DNA of 45,734 bases. It comes from JAICYJ01 sp035473255 (GTDB lineage: Bacteria; Actinomycetota; Thermoleophilia; Gaiellales; JAICJC01). A model generated the notes under the pieces. That model worked only from the letters and a program-made list of their open reading frames with translations. It was not told where the DNA came from and did not search any database. The stretch is from positions 1 through 45,734 of the forward strand of contig DATIOK010000162.1 in assembly GCA_035473255.1 (NCBI GenBank), written 5' to 3'. Positions 23,886 through 32,800 of this stretch are shown here, piece by piece (position 1 is the stretch's first letter; the number at the start of each line of letters is the position of its first letter). The translations under genes were made by a program, and so were the position numbers.

Positions 23886-24995
23886 ATGGTTTCCGAGCAA
23901 GATGTGCGGACGGCGCTGGTCGCCGTGATCGATCCCGAGATCCGCCGCAGCGTTGTCGAGCTGGACATGGTGCGGGCCGTTGCCATCGAGGGCAGCGGCG
24001 TCGAGGTGACGATCGCTCTGACGGTTCCGGGTTGCCCGATGAAGGCGAACCTCGAGCAGCAGGTGCGCGAGCACGTCGGTGCGGTCGAGGGCGTCGAGTC
24101 GGTGGCGGTGGCATTCGACGTGATGTCCGCTGAGCAGCGCACGGCGCTGCGGCAGCGGCTCTCGGGGACGCCTGCGGGCGAGGAGCGCAAGCTGTCGCTG
24201 GAGCCCGCGACGCGCGTAATCGCCGTCGCCTCCGGCAAGGGCGGTGTCGGCAAGTCGTCGCTGACCGCCAACCTGGCGGCGGCGCTGGCGCTGGACGGGG
24301 CCGAGGTGGGCGTCGTCGACGCCGACATCTACGGCTACTCGATGCCGCGCATGCTGGGCATCTCGCGGCGGCCGGTGGCGGTCGACCAGATGATGATCCC
24401 GCCCGTCAACCACGGCCTCAAGATCATGTCGATCGGGTTCTTCGTCGACGGCGATGGCGCCATCCCATGGCGCGGCCCGATGCTGCACCGCGCGCTCGAG
24501 CAGTTCCTGTCCGATGTCCACTGGGGCGCGCTCGACTACCTGGTGGTGGACATGCCTCCCGGTACGGGCGACATCTCGATCTCGCTGGGGCAGCTGCTGC
24601 CCGAGCCCGATCTGCTGATCGTGACCACGCCCCAGGCGGCGGCTCAGAAGGTGGCGCGCAGGGCGGCGGACGTGGCGTCGAAGACGGGCATGCGGGTGGC
24701 CGGCGTGATCGAGAACATGAGCCATCTGGTCTGCAGCTGCTGCGGCGAGGTCACGCACCCGTTCGGCCAGGGCGGCGGCCAGGAGCTGGCCGACGAGCTG
24801 GGCGTGCCGCTGCTGGGCCAGGTGCCGTTGGACGAGCGGCTGCGCGTGACCGCCGACGAGGGCGTCCCGCTGGTGGTCGCCGAGCCCGGGAACGCCACCG
24901 CCAAGGCCGTGCGCGAGCTGGCCGTGACCGTGCCCGGTGTGCTGCGCCCGCGCAGCGGCGCGGAGCGCATCAAGAAGCCACTCGCGATCATCTAG
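23886..24995 (+). CDS. apbC: Mrp/NBP35-family Fe-S carrier ATPase
   Basis: 369 residues. Residues 1-80 are an MIP18/DUF59 domain (VRTALVAVIDPEIRRSVVELDMVRAV, TVPGCPMK). Residues 100-360 are the ParA-like ATPase: deviant Walker A GKGGVGKSSLTANLA, DADIYGYSMPRMLG, LVVDMPPGTGDISISLGQ. A Cys pair occurs in VCSCCGE, the place of the CxxC motif in Mrp/ApbC that holds a bridging 4Fe-4S cluster. Role: assembly and transfer of Fe-S clusters to apo-proteins in the cytoplasm, relevant to complex I encoded nearby. A -10 box is six bases before ATG 23886. Confidence 0.92.
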   Translation: MVSEQDVRTALVAVIDPEIRRSVVELDMVRAVAIEGSGVEVTIALTVPGCPMKANLEQQVREHVGAVEGVESVAVAFDVMSAEQRTALRQRLSGTPAGEERKLSLEPATRVIAVASGKGGVGKSSLTANLAAALALDGAEVGVVDADIYGYSMPRMLGISRRPVAVDQMMIPPVNHGLKIMSIGFFVDGDGAIPWRGPMLHRALEQFLSDVHWGALDYLVVDMPPGTGDISISLGQLLPEPDLLIVTTPQAAAQKVARRAADVASKTGMRVAGVIENMSHLVCSCCGEVTHPFGQGGGQELADELGVPLLGQVPLDERLRVTADEGVPLVVAEPGNATAKAVRELAVTVPGVLRPRSGAERIKKPLAII

Positions 24996-25008
24996 CCGCG
25001 TTTCGAAG

Positions 25009-25815
25009 CTACCTGCGCAGAATCTCCAGCACCGCCGGATCGATGCGGCTGCCGTCCGGCCACATCCGCTCCTCCAGGTTCTCGACGCCGGCGTAGGCGT
25101 CGAGCGAGTCGAATCCGCGATCCGCGAGCAGGCGAGACACCTCGTCGGCCAGCGCCCCCTCCAGCGGCAGGAACTCCTCGGCCGGGGTCTTCCCGAACAG
25201 CAGCTGGTGGATGCCGAGTATGCGGATCATCTCGGGCACCGGATCGGTGTGGTCGTCGACACGCAGATCGATCAGGATGTCGTTGTTCCCCCCGTACCCG
25301 GCGCCGGTCTGGCGCACCACCAGCGCTGCCGCCTGGCGCCCGCGACGGTCGCCGCCGGCTCGGTCGGCGGCAAGCAGCGCAGCCGCCATCCGGTCGGCCA
25401 GCGATCCGCCGGTCGCGGCAAAGGTGTCGACCAGCGCGTCGACCACCTGCGGGCCGGCCAGGATGTTGCCCTGGGCGGCAAAGCCCGGTCCGGCTCGACC
25501 GCCGGCCCAGTCCATGCAGTTCGCGCCGGTATGCGTCGCGCTGCCGCCCTGCGCGTCGACGATGCCGAGCTGCCGCTCGTCGGTTCCCTCGTCCGCTCCG
25601 GTCAACGCGTCCAGCGCGGCCTGTGCGCTGCTGCCCGCCGCCAGCCGCTCCAGCCCGTCCGGGCCGTAGCTGACGTTGGCGGCCGCCTGCGTGGCGATGG
25701 CACCGACGTCGCCACGCACCCACGGCACGACCGCCCCCACGCACGGGAACTTCGAGGCCACCGCCACGCCCCACTGGCGTGCCTCGAGGTCGCACGCCAC
25801 CAGCGAGAAGGTCAT
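25009..25815 (-). CDS. DUF1028 family (Ntn-hydrolase-like) protein
   Basis: 268 residues. FSLVACDLEARQWGVAVASKFPCVGAVVPW at the N-terminus, GDVGAIATQAAANVSYGP, and GANCMDWAGGRAGPGFAAQGNILAG followed by ADRAGGDRRGRQAAAL are the DUF1028 family signatures. These proteins have an Ntn-hydrolase-like fold; no reaction is established. The last 65 residues (PVPEMIRILGIHQLLFG onward) resemble a C-terminal peptidoglycan-binding-like extension seen in some members. ATG 25815 overlaps the TGA of the MBL-fold gene (ATGA). Confidence 0.83.
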   Translation of the reverse strand: MTFSLVACDLEARQWGVAVASKFPCVGAVVPWVRGDVGAIATQAAANVSYGPDGLERLAAGSSAQAALDALTGADEGTDERQLGIVDAQGGSATHTGANCMDWAGGRAGPGFAAQGNILAGPQVVDALVDTFAATGGSLADRMAAALLAADRAGGDRRGRQAAALVVRQTGAGYGGNNDILIDLRVDDHTDPVPEMIRILGIHQLLFGKTPAEEFLPLEGALADEVSRLLADRGFDSLDAYAGVENLEERMWPDGSRIDPAVLEILRR

Positions 25816-26531
25816 TCGACCGTGCCGCCCGGAGCCACGTCCAGCACCTCCAGCCCCGACACGTCGGCCGCCTCGCGGCGCAGCTGGTCGGGCGTCCCGT
25901 GCAGCGCCGGGAAGGTCCCGTAGTGCGTCGGCACGACCTTCTTCACGCCCAGCATCCGGATCGCCTCGGCAGCCTCGAACGGGCCCATCGTGAAGAAGTC
26001 GCCGATCGGAAGGATCGCCACGTCGGGCTTGTACAGCCGGCCGATCAGGGCCATGTCGCCGAACACGGAGGTGTCGCCGGCCACGTACACGCGCCGGCCG
26101 TCCTCAAGCGTGACGATGTAGCCGTTCGGGTCACCCGTGTGCAGGATGGTTCCGTCCGGCAAGGTGAAGCTGGACGAGTGGCGCGCGTCGACCATCGTGA
26201 ACTTGAGGCCCTCGGCCTCGGCGGTGCCGCCCTTGTTGTACCCGACCACGTTCTCGACGCCGTTGGCCTCCAGATAGTCGCCCAGCTCGATCATCGCCAG
26301 CACCGCCTTGGGCGCGTGCCTGGTCGCCAGGTCGACCGCGTCGCCCGTGTGATCGTTGTGCCCGTGCGTGAGCAGCAGCACGTCGAACGGGCCGGGGTCC
26401 TTCAGCTCGTCCGGCACGACCGGGTTGCCCGTCACCCAGGGATCGATCAGCACCCGTTTGCCGCCGGGCGTGTCCATGATCCAGGTGGCGTGCCCAACCC
26501 ACGTCAGCCGCAGTCCGTTCCCAAGCCCCAT
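25812..26531 (-). CDS. UPF0173-type metal-dependent hydrolase (MBL fold)
   Basis: 239 residues from ATG 26531, with GGGAG eight bases upstream; GTG 26540 would put that site against the start codon. The fold is clear: LTWVGHATWIMDTPGGKRVLIDPW, LLTHGHNDHTGDAV (the HxHxDH zinc motif), ADTSVFGDM (reads GDTSVFGDM) and VPTHYGTFP. This pattern is the UPF0173/YtkL group of beta-lactamase-fold hydrolases; substrate unknown. Coupled to the DUF1028 gene. Confidence 0.87.
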   Translation of the reverse strand: MGLGNGLRLTWVGHATWIMDTPGGKRVLIDPWVTGNPVVPDELKDPGPFDVLLLTHGHNDHTGDAVDLATRHAPKAVLAMIELGDYLEANGVENVVGYNKGGTAEAEGLKFTMVDARHSSSFTLPDGTILHTGDPNGYIVTLEDGRRVYVAGDTSVFGDMALIGRLYKPDVAILPIGDFFTMGPFEAAEAIRMLGVKKVVPTHYGTFPALHGTPDQLRREAADVSGLEVLDVAPGGTVE

Positions 26532-26615
26532 CGTCGTCACTCCCTTGCGTTTGAGTTCCGGCCGCAGACTACCGAGGGAGCAGGATCCGCCGCCACCTGC
26601 GCGAACTGAACGGGC

Positions 26616-27029
26616 ATGACCATCACATCAGCACCACGCACCGCGACCGTCGGTGCGCTGTTGGCGGTCGCCGCCGGCCTGATCGCACCCAACAACCTGA
26701 TCGCCTTCTACCTGACGGCGCTGGCAGCTGCGCTGCTGCTGTTCGCCGCGTTCCTCGCCTACCTCGACGCCGCGGAGCAGTTGGATGCGCGCAGCGGGCT
26801 GGCGGTCGCGACGGCCGGCCTCGGTGCGGCGCTGGTGATGGCCGACGCCGCCATCCGCTTTCCGGCCCTGCTCGATCCGCACGCACCCCAGGGCGCCAGC
26901 GCGCTGGCGGTGGTTGCGCTGCTGGTCGTGATGACCGGGGTGGTCGGCGAGCTGGTGTGGATGCAGGCTGATGACGCCGCTCCGCTGCGCGAGCGGCTGC
27001 GCCCCGTGCGGCACCTGCTGCACCGGTAG
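26616..27029 (+). CDS. Small four-helix membrane protein, unknown
   Basis: 137 residues with four hydrophobic segments: TVGALLAVAAGLIAPNNLIAF, LTALAAALLLFAAFLAYL, GLAVATAGLGAALVMA and LAVVALLVVMTGVVGELVWM. N-terminus short and basic end RERLRPVRHLLHR suggests a cytoplasmic C-terminus. Not a recognised family. ATG 26616 has only a weak purine stretch upstream (GAACGGG). It converges with the L,D-transpeptidase gene, 15 bases between stops. Confidence 0.65.
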   Translation: MTITSAPRTATVGALLAVAAGLIAPNNLIAFYLTALAAALLLFAAFLAYLDAAEQLDARSGLAVATAGLGAALVMADAAIRFPALLDPHAPQGASALAVVALLVVMTGVVGELVWMQADDAAPLRERLRPVRHLLHR

Positions 27030-27044
27030 CAGACGTTCGCGCCG

Positions 27045-27689
27045 CTACTTGACCCAGACGGGCGTGCCGATCGGGGTCCTCTTATACATCCACCTGGCCT
27101 CCGGCGCCGGCATGCGGATGCAGCCGTGCGAGGCCGGGTAGCCGGGCACGCTCGCGAACGAGTGCATCGCGATGCCGCCGACGACGTAGCTGGCCCACGG
27201 CAGCCATACGTGGAACGGGATCGACCACGACATCCGCGACTTCGAGTAGACGTGCCAGTGTCCGGTGGGCGTGACGTGCCCCGGCGCGGCCGTCGACACG
27301 TGGATCGCGCGCCGCACCTTGCCCAGCTTGCCGATCAGGAGCAGCACCTGCCTGCCCTTGTGTATCTCGACGTGGGCGAAGTGGCGGTGGCCGGTCCACG
27401 GCCGCGGCGTCACGGCCTTCTTGAGACGCGCCTGGGTGGTCGTCCCCGCCACCCCGTCGCGCGTCAGCCGCGCCCAGCCCTGGTAGGCCATCACGGCCTG
27501 CAGGGTGCGGTAGTCGTAGCACCCCGGTGTGTAGCTCTCAGGCAGGTACTTGTGCAGGCCCAGCTCGTGCTGGAGATGGTGGACGTCCGACCCACACATG
27601 CCCTCAGAGAGGGTGCGGGCGCTGGCCGTTGCCGGGAACAGCACCACGATCGCCAACGCGCCAACCGCCACCGCTGCCAGTCGCTTCAT
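27045..27689 (-). CDS. L,D-transpeptidase with peptidoglycan-binding domain
   Basis: 214 residues. Signal peptide: basic KR, hydrophobic LAAVAVGALAIVVLFP and a cleavage site near ATASA-RT. Residues about 27-95 are a peptidoglycan-binding domain (CGSDVHHLQHELGLHKYLP, YDYRTLQAVMAYQGW). The YkuD catalytic domain carries MHSF(x)n SHGCIRMP, with catalytic Cys and His intact. It forms 3-3 cross-links in the cell wall outside the membrane. ATG 27689 is preferred (GGGAG six bases upstream). An ATG at 27695 overlaps the nuoN stop (ATGA), so translation is tied to the end of the nuo operon. Confidence 0.88.
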   Translation of the reverse strand: MKRLAAVAVGALAIVVLFPATASARTLSEGMCGSDVHHLQHELGLHKYLPESYTPGCYDYRTLQAVMAYQGWARLTRDGVAGTTTQARLKKAVTPRPWTGHRHFAHVEIHKGRQVLLLIGKLGKVRRAIHVSTAAPGHVTPTGHWHVYSKSRMSWSIPFHVWLPWASYVVGGIAMHSFASVPGYPASHGCIRMPAPEARWMYKRTPIGTPVWVK

Positions 27690-27691
27690 CG

Positions 27692-29164
27692 TCATCTCCC
27701 GATCAGTGATGCACTCGCCGTCTGCGCCAGATCGAGGAGCGGCCCGGGAATGATCCCGAGCACCATCACCGCGACCGCCGTTGCCAATACGGTAGCCGAT
27801 GTTACGGCGAACGCCGGACGATATGGCGACTCCGGGATCGGCACATCCCGGTCGACCAGCGCGAACGGGATCTTCAGGTAATACCCGAGGCCGACCAGCG
27901 TCGCGGCGACGCCCACGACGGCCAGGTACGTCTGTCCGACGTCGACGGCGCTGCTCCAGATCGTGATCTTGGCGATGAACCCGCCCATCGGCGGCAGGCC
28001 GGCCAGCGACAGCATGAACACCACCATCGAGAGCGCCAGCAGCGGCCGCCGGTAGGCGTAGCCGCGGAAGTCATCGATCAACACCGGGCGTCCCAGCTCA
28101 CGCTCGCGGATCGCCACCAGCGCGAACGCGCCGATATTCATCAGCGAGTAGATGGCCAGGTAGTAGAACATGGCGCGAGCGGCCGCCTGGGTGTGCACGG
28201 CCACCGCCGTGAACAGGAAGCCGGTGTGACCGATCGTGGAGTACGCCAGCATCCGCTTCACGTTCGCCTGCCGCAGCGCCGCCAGGTTTCCGACCGCGAA
28301 CGACGCGACCGCGAGCGCTCCGATCGCGTCCTGCCAGATGGCCGAGTCCTCGCCGAAGGCTGCCACCAGCACGCGGAACGCCAGCACCAGCGCCACGGTC
28401 TTGGTGGCCGCCGACATGAACGCGGTCACCGGTGTGGGCGCTCCCTCGTACGCGTCCGGCGTCCACATGTGGAACGGCGCTGAGTTGGCCTTGAACCCCA
28501 GCCCGACGATGATCATCGCGATGCCCAGCAGCAGCACGCCGCCGTGAGCGTCGCCGTGGCGGATCGACTGAGCGATCAGGTCGAACTCGAACTGCCCGGT
28601 CGCGCCGTAGACCAGCGCCGACCCGTACAGCAGGAAGGCCGCGCCCACCGAGCCCACGACCAGATACTTGAGCGCACCCTCCAGGCCCGGCAGCGCATCC
28701 ACGTCGATCGCCACCAGCACGTACAGCGCGATCGAGAACAGCTCCAGCGCGATGAACGCGATCACCAGGCTGTTCGACACCGCCAGCAGCGACATGCCGG
28801 CGGCGGCGGCCAGCAGCAGCGCGTGGTACTCGACCGCCCGGTCGGCGAGATGCGGCATGCCCCACGCCACGACCACCGCCAGCAGGCCGGCCGCGAAGAT
28901 CAGCAGCCGTGCGCCGTTGCCGAAGGCGTCGATCCGCAACGTGTCGTCGAACGCCGTGCGAGGCGCGTCGTGCCACTGCGCGATCGGCGCCACCATGGCA
29001 CCGGCGAAGGCGCCCGCCGCCACCGCCGCCCCCACCGGATGTGCCAGCCGATCGGGCAGGAAGATCGCGCAGGTCAAGAGCACGCAGGCGCAGCTCAGGA
29101 GCACGATCTCGGGTGCGATCGCCGACCACGAGACGGGGACGGTGGTGACCGTGAGCGTGATCAA
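27692..29164 (-). CDS. nuoN: NADH-quinone oxidoreductase subunit N
   Basis: 490 residues, about 14 hydrophobic helices; one of the three antiporter-like proton-pumping subunits of the membrane arm. The Lys/Glu-bearing helices and FHMWTPDAYEGAPTPVTAFMSAATKTVAL are the NuoN signature, and LPPMGGFIAKITIW is near the end. The start is TTG 29164, overlapping the nuoM stop (TTGA); no GTG or ATG lies near it. Last nuo gene; pumps protons in the cytoplasmic membrane. Confidence 0.93.
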   Translation of the reverse strand: MITLTVTTVPVSWSAIAPEIVLLSCACVLLTCAIFLPDRLAHPVGAAVAAGAFAGAMVAPIAQWHDAPRTAFDDTLRIDAFGNGARLLIFAAGLLAVVVAWGMPHLADRAVEYHALLLAAAAGMSLLAVSNSLVIAFIALELFSIALYVLVAIDVDALPGLEGALKYLVVGSVGAAFLLYGSALVYGATGQFEFDLIAQSIRHGDAHGGVLLLGIAMIIVGLGFKANSAPFHMWTPDAYEGAPTPVTAFMSAATKTVALVLAFRVLVAAFGEDSAIWQDAIGALAVASFAVGNLAALRQANVKRMLAYSTIGHTGFLFTAVAVHTQAAARAMFYYLAIYSLMNIGAFALVAIRERELGRPVLIDDFRGYAYRRPLLALSMVVFMLSLAGLPPMGGFIAKITIWSSAVDVGQTYLAVVGVAATLVGLGYYLKIPFALVDRDVPIPESPYRPAFAVTSATVLATAVAVMVLGIIPGPLLDLAQTASASLIGR

Positions 29165-30591
29165 CCGATCCGCTCCATCACGCCGAACGGCCAGGCCGAC
29201 AGCACCAGCAGGATCAGCAGCAGCGGCACCGCCACCGCCAGCTCGGAGAGCCGCAGGTCGGGCGTGGTGGCGTCGACCCGTTCCCCGTCACCCTCGTGCG
29301 CGATCGCCGAATACCAGCGCAGCATGTACATGGCGGCCAGCACGATCCCGAGCGAGGCGGCGGCGCCCAGCAGCGGCTGCTCACCGAACGCGCCGATCAG
29401 GATGTAGAGCTCCGAGATGAACACGCTCGAGCCGGGCACCGCCAGCGCGAACAGCGCGGCCAGCAGGAACACGGTCGAGGCCACCGGTCGCCGGTTGGCC
29501 AGCCCGCCCAGCGACTTCAGCGCGTCGGTGCCCGTGCGCAGCTCGACCAGGCCGATCAGCAGGAACGCCGCCAGCGAGACGACGCCGTGGTTGACCATCT
29601 GGAAGGTGGCGCCGGTGAGGCCGTTGTCGCTGAAGACGCCACCCGGCCCCAGCACGAAGATGCCGATGATGATCAGGTTCATCTGGCCGACGCTGGAGTA
29701 GGCCACCACGCCGCGCGCGTCAGGCTGGCGGAACGCGACCAGCGATGCGTACAGCAGACCGGCCAGGCCCAGGCCCAGGAACAGCCAGCGCCAGTGGTAG
29801 GCGGTGGCCGGGAACAGCGGCACGGCGAACCGGATCAGTCCATAGGCGCCGGCCTTGGAGATGACGCCGGAAAGCAGTGCCGTCACCTCGGGCGTCGACT
29901 GGCGGTAGGCGTCCGGCAGCCAGCCGTGCAGCGGGAACATCGGCGCCTTGATGCAGAAGGCCAGCGCGAATGCGCCGAACATCCACCACGAGTCGCGACC
30001 CTGGGCCGCCAGCACGCCCAGATCGAACGAGTGCCCCTCCACCGCGAGCCCGGCGATGGCGACCAGCATCAGCAGTGAGCCCGCCAGCGAGTAGATGATG
30101 AACTGGAGGGTGGCGAAGCGGCGCCGCTCGCCGCCCCAGACGCCCATCAGCACGAACAGGGCGATCATCATGACCTCCCAGCCCGTGTAGAACAGCACCA
30201 GGTCGCGGGCCGTGAACAGCGTCACCAGCGATGCCTCGAGCAGCAGCAGCAGGCCGAGGTACAGGCTGAGCCGGTCGCGACCGGCCCGGATCGCCGTCCA
30301 GACTGCGCTGGCCACACCCACGGCGGTGAGGGCGACCATGAACATCGACAGCCCGTCCATGGCCACGTGGAAGTGCACGTCGGCGCCGCCGATCAGGTTC
30401 GGGATCCACACCCTGTCGGTGACGAACTGGGTGCCGCCGCCGACGTTGAAGGTGACGATCGCGACCGCCGCCAGCACCAGCTCGGCGAGCACCGCGGCCA
30501 GTCCCAGCGCCGCGGCGACGCGCCGGTCGAGCGGCAGGAAGCCGATCAGCACGGCGCACACAAGCGGCAGCACGATCAGGGCGACGGTCAC
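29161..30591 (-). CDS. nuoM: NADH-quinone oxidoreductase subunit M
   Basis: 476 residues, about 14 hydrophobic helices. FYTGWEVMMIALFVLMGVWGG contains the conserved Glu of the NuoM channel, and APMFPLHGWLPDAYRQSTPEVTALLSGVISKAGAYG carries the conserved Lys; PGSSVFISELYILIGAF is typical near the C-terminus. GTG 30591 overlaps the nuoL TGA (GTGA). Antiporter-like proton channel of the membrane arm. Confidence 0.95.
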   Translation of the reverse strand: MTVALIVLPLVCAVLIGFLPLDRRVAAALGLAAVLAELVLAAVAIVTFNVGGGTQFVTDRVWIPNLIGGADVHFHVAMDGLSMFMVALTAVGVASAVWTAIRAGRDRLSLYLGLLLLLEASLVTLFTARDLVLFYTGWEVMMIALFVLMGVWGGERRRFATLQFIIYSLAGSLLMLVAIAGLAVEGHSFDLGVLAAQGRDSWWMFGAFALAFCIKAPMFPLHGWLPDAYRQSTPEVTALLSGVISKAGAYGLIRFAVPLFPATAYHWRWLFLGLGLAGLLYASLVAFRQPDARGVVAYSSVGQMNLIIIGIFVLGPGGVFSDNGLTGATFQMVNHGVVSLAAFLLIGLVELRTGTDALKSLGGLANRRPVASTVFLLAALFALAVPGSSVFISELYILIGAFGEQPLLGAAASLGIVLAAMYMLRWYSAIAHEGDGERVDATTPDLRLSELAVAVPLLLILLVLSAWPFGVMERIG

Positions 30592-32495
30592 AGGTTCGCC
30601 TTCCCGAGGAAGAACACGGCCACCAGCGCCGCGCCGCCGGCCAGCACGGTCACGTACTGCCGTACGATCCCCGACTGGGCCAGCGCGGTGGCCCTGGCCA
30701 CCGTCGCCACCGTGGTGCGTGCCAGCCACAGCGAGCCGCCGATGATCCAGCGCTCACCGACGCTGTCGAACGTGACGGCCAGCCACACCGCCGGGCGGTA
30801 GCCGATGTTGTAGTAGAGCTCGTCCCAGCCGAACTTGGCCTCGGCGATGATGGCCATCGTCTGGAACCGGCTGCGCACGGCGGCCACCCGGGCCGGATCG
30901 TCGTACAGCCGCCACACGTACAGCGCTCCGGCGCCGCCCGCGCCCCAGGCCAGCGCCGTCGTCAGGATGTCCTGCGGGACTGTGGCCTCGATCGTGGGCG
31001 CGGTCTGCGCGAGGAAGTCGCCGAAGAAGTTGGTGATGCCAAAGCCGATCGACAGGAACCCGACCAGCACCGCGCCGGCAGCGAGCACCGCCACCGGCAG
31101 GAACATCGTCCACGGCGCCTCGCCATGGCCGGTGTGCAGGTGCTGTTTGGCGTAGTCGCTCATCTCGCCGTAGAACACGAGCCGCATCAGGCGAGTGGCG
31201 TAGATGCCGGTGAACGCGGCTCCCACCAGCCCGCCCACGTACACGATCCAGCCGGCGGCGCCGCCCCCGTGCAGCGCGCCCTCCAGGATCGCGTCCTTGG
31301 ACAGCGGCCAGAATCCGATCAGCGCGATCGTGCCCACCCACATCAGCGCGGTCGTGCGCGGCATCAGCTTGGAGAGGCCGCCCATCCTGCGCACGTCCTG
31401 CTCGTTCGCGAGCGCGTGGATGACGATGCCGGCGCCTAGGAACAGCAGCGCCTTGAAGAACGCGTGGGTGAGCAGGTGGAACATGCCCGCCGAGTCGTCG
31501 GCCACGCCCACGGCCGCGAACATGTAGCCGATCTGGCTCATGGTCGAGTAGGCGATGATGCGTTTGATGTCGGTCTGCACGAGCGCGATCACGCCCGCCA
31601 TCAGCAGCGTGGCCACGCCGATCACCGCCACCAGCGTGCGCACGTTGGGCGCGTTGGCGAACAGCACGTGGCAGCGCGCGATCAGGTAGACGCCGGCCGT
31701 CACCATGGTGGCTGCGTGGATCAGGGCGCTGACCGGAGTGGGGCCTTCCATGGCGTCGGGAAGCCATGTGTGGAGCGGGATCTGGGCCGATTTGGCAACC
31801 GCGCCAACCAGCAGCAGCAGCGCCACCCAGTTGGCGTCGGAGCTGCCCTTCGGCCACACGTCGTGCGCCCGCGTGAACACCTCCTGGTAGTTGGTGGTGC
31901 CGATGTCGCGCACCATGAAGAAGATCGCGATGGCGATGCCGACGTCGCCGATCGTGTTCATCACGAACGCCTTCTTGGCGGCGGCGACCGGCGCCTCCTG
32001 CTCGTGCCAGAACCCGATCAGCAGGTAGGACGAGAGCCCGACCATGCCCCAGCCGGCCAGCAGCAGCACGAAGTTGCCGGCCATCACGAGCAGCAGCATC
32101 GAAAACAGGAACAGGTCCATGTAGGCGAAGAAGCGCCGCTGCTTGGGGTCGCCGTGCATGTAGCCGATCGAGTACATGACGATCAGGGCGCCCACGCCGG
32201 ACACGATCAGCATCTCGACCACCGACAGCTGGTCGATCTGGATCGACAGCGGCACGTGGAGCACGTGGGTGTTGTGAGCCCCGGCCCAGGTGTAGAGCGT
32301 GTAGACGTGGCTGCGCGCGCTCTCGCCCTCGCCGAGGATCGAGAAGAACACGGCGGCGCCGCAGACGAACGAGGCGAAGGCGATGGCCGTGGCCAGCCAG
32401 GAGGCGGCCTCGCGCCCGATCCGGTTGCCGGCCAGGGCAAGCACGACCACGCCCGCCAGCGGGAGGAACAGACACAGCCAGGAGAGCGTTTCCAT
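30588..32495 (-). CDS. nuoL: NADH-quinone oxidoreductase subunit L
   Basis: 635 residues, the longest antiporter-like subunit, with a C-terminal lateral-helix segment. Motifs: GWGMVGLSSYLLIGFWHEQ, KSAQIPLHTWLPDAMEGPTPVSALIHAATMVTAGVYLIAR (conserved Lys and His residues), IIAYSTMSQIGYMFAAVG and HAFFKALLFLGAG. ATG 32495 shares its first base with the nuoK stop (TGATG). Located at the far end of the membrane arm. Confidence 0.96.
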   Translation of the reverse strand: METLSWLCLFLPLAGVVVLALAGNRIGREAASWLATAIAFASFVCGAAVFFSILGEGESARSHVYTLYTWAGAHNTHVLHVPLSIQIDQLSVVEMLIVSGVGALIVMYSIGYMHGDPKQRRFFAYMDLFLFSMLLLVMAGNFVLLLAGWGMVGLSSYLLIGFWHEQEAPVAAAKKAFVMNTIGDVGIAIAIFFMVRDIGTTNYQEVFTRAHDVWPKGSSDANWVALLLLVGAVAKSAQIPLHTWLPDAMEGPTPVSALIHAATMVTAGVYLIARCHVLFANAPNVRTLVAVIGVATLLMAGVIALVQTDIKRIIAYSTMSQIGYMFAAVGVADDSAGMFHLLTHAFFKALLFLGAGIVIHALANEQDVRRMGGLSKLMPRTTALMWVGTIALIGFWPLSKDAILEGALHGGGAAGWIVYVGGLVGAAFTGIYATRLMRLVFYGEMSDYAKQHLHTGHGEAPWTMFLPVAVLAAGAVLVGFLSIGFGITNFFGDFLAQTAPTIEATVPQDILTTALAWGAGGAGALYVWRLYDDPARVAAVRSRFQTMAIIAEAKFGWDELYYNIGYRPAVWLAVTFDSVGERWIIGGSLWLARTTVATVARATALAQSGIVRQYVTVLAGGAALVAVFFLGKANL

Positions 32496-32800
32496 CAGTG
32501 CCGAAGCGCCGTCAGCCGGTCGACGTCAAGTTCGGCCTTGCGGCGCGCGACCGCCACCACCAGCCCCAGGCCGACGACCACCTCGGAGGCCGCGATGCCC
32601 ATCACGATCAGCGCGAACACCTGGCCGCTCTGCTCACCCCAGTAGCGCGAGAACGCGATCAAGGTGAGGTTGCAGGAGTTCAGCATCAGTTCCACCGACA
32701 ACAGCAGGATCAGCGGGCTACGGCGCGTGAACACGCCGAACATGCCGATCCCGAACACGATCGCCGACACCGACACGAAGTACTCGACGCCGATGTGCAT
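32495..32800 (-). CDS. nuoK: NADH-quinone oxidoreductase subunit K
   Basis: 101 residues, three helices, the normal size. FGIGMFGVFTRRSPLILLLSVELMLNSCNLTLI carries the conserved Glu of helix 2, and VMGIAASEVVVGLGLVVAVAR the Glu of helix 3, both needed for proton pumping. ATG 32800 overlaps nuoJ by TGATG. Confidence 0.95.
   Translation of the reverse strand: MHIGVEYFVSVSAIVFGIGMFGVFTRRSPLILLLSVELMLNSCNLTLIAFSRYWGEQSGQVFALIVMGIAASEVVVGLGLVVAVARRKAELDVDRLTALRH

Noticed and set aside
31464..32645. 393-codon plus-strand ORF opposite nuoL
   Set aside because: It is a frame shadow of nuoL: His/Arg/Asp-rich low-complexity translation, no start context, and nuoL is certain.
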